Source: JABMNT01 sp048262255 (GTDB lineage Bacteria; Pseudomonadota; Alphaproteobacteria; Rhodospirillales; Casp-alpha2). From it: a stretch of 64,000 nt of DNA. The notes beneath the pieces are model-generated. The model was not told the DNA's origin and did not search any database. It worked only from the letters and a program-made list of their open reading frames with translations. This document shows positions 60,944 through 64,000 of the stretch, piece after piece (position 1 is the stretch's first letter; each line of letters begins with the position of its first letter). The position numbers were made by a program, and so were the translations under genes. The stretch is taken from assembly GCA_048262255.1 (NCBI GenBank), contig JBLXFH010000004.1, positions 124,001 through 188,000 of the forward strand. The letters run 5' to 3'.

Positions 60944-62365
60944 TTACGACGAGTAGTACATTTTAAACTCGACCGGATGCGGGGCATGTTCGAAGGTGTG
61001 AACTTCTTCCATTTTCAATTCCGCATAGGCGTCCAGTTGATCTTCGGTGAACACGTCGCCCTTGGTCAGGAACTCACGGTCGCTGTTCATGGCGTCAACG
61101 GCTTCACGCAGTGAACCGCAGACGGTTGGCACTTCAGCCAGTTCTTCCGGCGGCAGGTCGTACAAATCCTTGTCCATGGCGTCGCCTGGGTGGATTTTGT
61201 TCTGAATGCCGTCAAGGCCGGCCATCATCATTGCCGAGAAGGCGAGATAGGGGTTGGCCATGGGATCGGGGAAGCGGATTTCAACGCGCTTGCCGTTCGG
61301 GCTGGAAGCAAACGGGATCCGGCAACTGGCCGAACGGTTGCGGGCAGAATAGGCCAGCAGAACCGGGGCTTCAAAACCTGGGATCAAACGCTTGTAGCTG
61401 TTTGTTGACGGGTTGGAAAAAGCATTGATGGCTTTGGCGTGCTTGATGATGCCACCGATGTAGAACAATGCCGTTTCGGACAGATCCGCATAACCAGAAC
61501 CAGCAAAGGCGGGCTTGCCGTCTTTCCAGATGGACTGGTGGGTGTGCATGCCAGAACCGTTATCGCCAGCAACAGGTTTCGGCATGAAGGTTGCCGTTTT
61601 GCCATAGGTGTGAGCGACCATTTGTGTCACATACTTATAGATTTGGACGTTATCAGCCGACTGAACGAGCGTTGAATAGGTCAGGCCCAGTTCGTGCTGA
61701 CTGGGGGCCACTTCATGGTGGTGCTTGTCCATGTTGAGGCCCATTTCCTTCATCACGGTTACCATTTCGGCCCGCAAGTCGTGAGCCGCATCAACCGGAG
61801 GAACCGGGAAGTAACCGCCCTTGGTGCCCGGGCGGTGACCCATATTGCCATCTTCGTAGGCTTTGGCACTGTTGTAAGGGCCTTCATCGGAATCGATGCC
61901 GAAGAATGTCAGATGCGGATCATTGCTGAACTTCACATCATCAAAGACAAAGAACTCGGGCTCGGGGCCGAAATAGGCAGTGTCACCGATACCGGTTGAT
62001 GCCAGATATGCTTCTGCTTTCTTGGCAACAGAGCGCGGGTCGCGGGCATATCCCTGACCGGTAGTCGGCTCGATGATATCGCAGAAAACAATAACCATAG
62101 GCTGGGCGGAAAACGGATCCAGACAGGCGGTTGTCGCATCGGGAATCAATGTCATGTCGGATTCGTTGATGGCTTTCCAGCCATTGATGGATGATCCGTC
62201 AAACATGATGCCGTCGACATAGGCATCTTCGTCAACAAAATCCGCGCACATTGTCAAATGGTGCCATTTGCCCCGTGGATCCGTAAAGCGCAGATCGACA
62301 TATTCGATCCCTTCGTCCTTGACGTACTTGATAACGTCGCTGGGGGTCTTGCAATTGATTGACAT
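60944..62365 (-). CDS. glnA: Glutamine synthetase, type I
   Basis: A 473-residue GS-I. Active-site motifs include MFDGSSINGW, KHHHEVAPSQHELG and NGSGMHTHQSIWKDG. The adenylylation Tyr is expected at about residue 402 in KDLYDLPPEE, so GlnE control is likely. It makes glutamine from glutamate, ammonia and ATP in the cytoplasm. AAGGAACATCAAGT precedes the ATG. It lies 44 bases after glnB in the same operon. Confidence 0.97.
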   Translation of the reverse strand: MSINCKTPSDVIKYVKDEGIEYVDLRFTDPRGKWHHLTMCADFVDEDAYVDGIMFDGSSINGWKAINESDMTLIPDATTACLDPFSAQPMVIVFCDIIEPTTGQGYARDPRSVAKKAEAYLASTGIGDTAYFGPEPEFFVFDDVKFSNDPHLTFFGIDSDEGPYNSAKAYEDGNMGHRPGTKGGYFPVPPVDAAHDLRAEMVTVMKEMGLNMDKHHHEVAPSQHELGLTYSTLVQSADNVQIYKYVTQMVAHTYGKTATFMPKPVAGDNGSGMHTHQSIWKDGKPAFAGSGYADLSETALFYIGGIIKHAKAINAFSNPSTNSYKRLIPGFEAPVLLAYSARNRSASCRIPFASSPNGKRVEIRFPDPMANPYLAFSAMMMAGLDGIQNKIHPGDAMDKDLYDLPPEELAEVPTVCGSLREAVDAMNSDREFLTKGDVFTEDQLDAYAELKMEEVHTFEHAPHPVEFKMYYSS

Positions 62366-62409
62366 ACTTGATGTTCCTTCTTTGAGTTAAAGAGAATTTG
62401 TTTTGATAA

Positions 62410-62748
62410 TTAAATGGCTTCTGTGCCGCGCTCGCCGGTCCGGACCCGGATCGCTTCTTCGACGGGCGTGATGAAAATTTTGCCATCTCCGATGCGACCC
62501 GTATGTGCCGCCTGCAATATAGCATCAACAGCCCGCTCGGTCATGTCGTCTTCGACCACAAGCTCGATTTTGACCTTGGGTAGAAAATCAACAACGTACT
62601 CGGCGCCCCGATACAATTCTGTGTGTCCTTTTTGACGTCCGAACCCTTTGGCCTCCAGTACGGTTATGCCTTGCAAACCGACTTCCTGAAGGGCTTCTTT
62701 GACTTCGTCCAGCTTAAACGGCTTGATAATTGCCTCGATCTTTTTCAT
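62410..62748 (-). CDS. glnB: Nitrogen regulatory protein P-II
   Basis: A 112-residue PII protein. The uridylylation site Tyr51 is in RGAEYVVDFLPK at the T-loop, and the ATP/2-oxoglutarate-site TGRIGDGKIFI is complete. It signals nitrogen and carbon status to adenylyltransferase and NtrB. The glnB-glnA order is standard for alphaproteobacteria. Confidence 0.97.
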   Translation of the reverse strand: MKKIEAIIKPFKLDEVKEALQEVGLQGITVLEAKGFGRQKGHTELYRGAEYVVDFLPKVKIELVVEDDMTERAVDAILQAAHTGRIGDGKIFITPVEEAIRVRTGERGTEAI

Positions 62749-62993
62749 TAGCGCCGCACTTCCTTGTTTAGATTAGCCACTCTGTTTCTTGTTCCAGGCG
62801 GCAGGGTAATAACAATATGTTCTACGCGTATTACACAGATCATGCCAGTTTTGGGATATAAAAAATAGTCAACAAAATCAATTTGTTAAGAATATGGTTT
62901 TCGCTTGCTGATTTGCTGAAGGCCAAATTGTATGCTCAAAAAATAGGCAATTGCCCTTATTTTGTCCATGCTGCTGCATCACGGGGGCAGAGT
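62749..62993. other. glnBA upstream region
   Basis: A 245-base interval before glnB, AT-rich in the middle. An incomplete palindrome centred on GGCAATTGCC flanked by AAATA and TTATTT lies around 62940-62964 and could terminate the aminotransferase transcript. I looked for a -24/-12 sigma54 element and found only the weak TGGCATGATCTGTG, so I do not call one. Confidence 0.5.
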
Positions 62994-64000
62994 CTAAAGG
63001 CTGGCTTTGACCCTTCCGATTGCTTCAATAATGTTCTCGGTTGAATTGGCGTAGGAAAACCGCAGATATCCCTCGCCAAAAGCGCCAAAGCTGGTCCCCG
63101 AAATAATCGCAACCCCGGCCTCATTTAGAAGTTTGTTTTGCAAATCCATGGACGTCAGCCCGGTGCCGGTGATGTTTGGAAATGCATAGAAGGCGCCTCC
63201 CGGCTCGGGGCAGGTGAAGCCCGGCACTGAATTCAGTTCATCGACAATCACGCGCCGCCGCGCATCAAAAGCTGCAACCATATGATCAACCGCGTCCTGC
63301 GGTCCTTCAAGCGCGGCGATACCGGCGAACTGGGCAGATGCGTTGACACAGGAGTGAACGTTGATGGAAAGACGTGTCGCCTGCTGGATCAGGCTTGCCG
63401 GCCAAACGCCATAGCCCATGCGCCAGCCGGTCATGGCATAGGTTTTCGACCAGCCGTCGAGCATGATGACCCGGTCGCGCAACTGTTCATATTCCAGAAG
63501 GCTGACGTGTTCGCGGCCATCATAAAGCATGCGGGCATAAATCTCGTCAGAAAGGATGGCAACATCCGGATGGGCTTCCAAACCGTTCACCAATTTGTCC
63601 ATTTCAGAGCGCGGAACCGCGCCGCCGGTCGGGTTTGACGGTGTGTTGAGAATGATCAGCCGGGTCTTTGGTGTAATGAGGGACAGAACTTCTTCAGCGT
63701 CGAAAGCGTAGCCGGTTTCTTCATGCAGCGGCATGGGAACCGGTTTGGCGCCGGAAAACTTGATGACGCTTTCATAGATGGGAAAGCCGGGATTGGGATA
63801 AATGATTTCAGCCCCGGGTTCGCCAAACATCATGATTGCGAAAAACATGGTGACTTTGCCACCGGGCACGATCATGACGTTGGCCGGGTCCACCTCGACC
63901 TTACGGTATTTGGCGATATCGGCAGCAACGGCTTCGCGTGCTTCCAGAATGCCATTTGCGGGCGTGTAGCCGTGGTGGCCGTCGCGCAGCGCTTTAACGG
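62994..64000 (-). CDS. Class I/II pyridoxal-phosphate aminotransferase (5' part outside window)
   Basis: The frame is open from the stop at 62994 to the right edge, giving over 330 residues of the C-terminal part. PLP Lys is in LDGWSKTYAMTGWRMGYG, the Asn/Pro motif is NTPSNPTGG, and VIISGTSFGAFGEGYLRFSYANS ends the small domain with the carboxylate-binding Arg. An internal Met (about 63893) is not the start: upstream codons at the edge (HHGYTPANGILEAREAV) fit the family N terminus. It is an aspartate/alanine-type transaminase; substrate is not decided. Confidence 0.88.
   Translation of the reverse strand, partial: VKALRDGHHGYTPANGILEAREAVAADIAKYRKVEVDPANVMIVPGGKVTMFFAIMMFGEPGAEIIYPNPGFPIYESVIKFSGAKPVPMPLHEETGYAFDAEEVLSLITPKTRLIILNTPSNPTGGAVPRSEMDKLVNGLEAHPDVAILSDEIYARMLYDGREHVSLLEYEQLRDRVIMLDGWSKTYAMTGWRMGYGVWPASLIQQATRLSINVHSCVNASAQFAGIAALEGPQDAVDHMVAAFDARRRVIVDELNSVPGFTCPEPGGAFYAFPNITGTGLTSMDLQNKLLNEAGVAIISGTSFGAFGEGYLRFSYANSTENIIEAIGRVKASL

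Noticed and set aside
62820..62870. Possible sigma54 promoter upstream of glnB
   Set aside because: Only TGGCATGATCTGTG was found; the -12 GC element is not present.
1..64000. CRISPR array, tRNA or rRNA gene, insertion sequence or prophage
   Set aside because: No regularly spaced repeats, cloverleaf-like sequences with CCA ends, transposase/integrase motifs or phage structural genes were seen on reading.

Overview
The window looks like a piece of the chromosome of a free-living, probably marine, alphaproteobacterium, close to Rhodospirillales or Sneathiellales. This is inferred from gene content: a full squalene-hopene hopanoid locus, the DUF2849/CysI/DUF934 sulfite reductase arrangement, Liv and Yej-type ABC importers, a sulfolactate-type module, and a moderately high GC coding style with many 4-base stop/start overlaps. 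I see no rRNA, tRNA, CRISPR array, transposase or prophage gene. The first gene is cut by the left edge and an aminotransferase by the right edge.

Layout: (1) 1-12463, one tightly coupled plus-strand operon. It runs from four glycosyltransferases, a histidine phosphatase and a deacetylase-like protein into a complete Yej/Dpp-type oligopeptide importer, with a chimeric FkbM methyltransferase set between importer genes. A hypothetical gene and a bidirectional terminator follow. (2) 13376-19947, minus strand: a Liv-type branched-chain amino-acid/amide importer, a kynurenine-formamidase-like hydrolase, and a secreted metallo-beta-lactamase-fold protein. (3) 20126-26405: LeuCD-like isomerase, MmgE/PrpD protein, 2-hydroxyacid dehydrogenase, thioesterase and amidase, probably a catabolic neighbourhood. 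(4) 26409-30278: Acr3 arsenite efflux pump divergent from the DUF2849-cysI-DUF934 sulfite reduction operon. (5) 30406-34475: Gfo/Idh oxidoreductase, a low-GC orphan gene, a TauE/SafE exporter and a DMT transporter. (6) 34571-37458: two-subunit sulfopyruvate decarboxylase (ComDE-like), a GntR/HutC regulator with a palindromic candidate operator, and a divergent sulfolactate-dehydrogenase-like gene. (7) 37617-39872: an orphan Tat-exported PotD-like binding protein and a short MetE-like protein.

(8) 39984-51726 is the hopanoid locus: hpnM-like, hpnC, hpnB, hpnD, hpnE, shc and hpnG on the plus strand, then ispH-hpnH on the minus strand, then hpnA and a nucleotidyltransferase on the plus strand. 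HpnD, HpnC and HpnE make squalene from farnesyl diphosphate. Shc cyclises it, HpnH adds adenosine, HpnG removes adenine, HpnB and HpnA are expected to act on the sugar side chain or its precursors, and the MlaC-like protein could move lipid in the periplasm. IspH supplies isoprenoid precursors.

(9) 51791-58771: a histidine phosphatase, a DCC-family protein, a DMT transporter, and a minus-strand group of carbohydrate-type enzymes (PhyH dioxygenase, atypical SDR, TIM-barrel isomerase, DHWC cupin, Gfo/Idh dehydrogenase) broken by a plus-strand small membrane protein. (10) 58896-64000: CPA2/Kef antiporter, glnB-glnA nitrogen assimilation pair and a partial class I aminotransferase.

The less ordinary parts are the glycan/peptide-importer operon with its chimeric methyltransferase, the sulfolactate-type module without its terminal enzyme, the 53.9-58.8 kb carbohydrate-enzyme cluster, the low-GC orphan, and several palindromes and attenuator-like structures. 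None of these is shown here to be a new system; they are leads.
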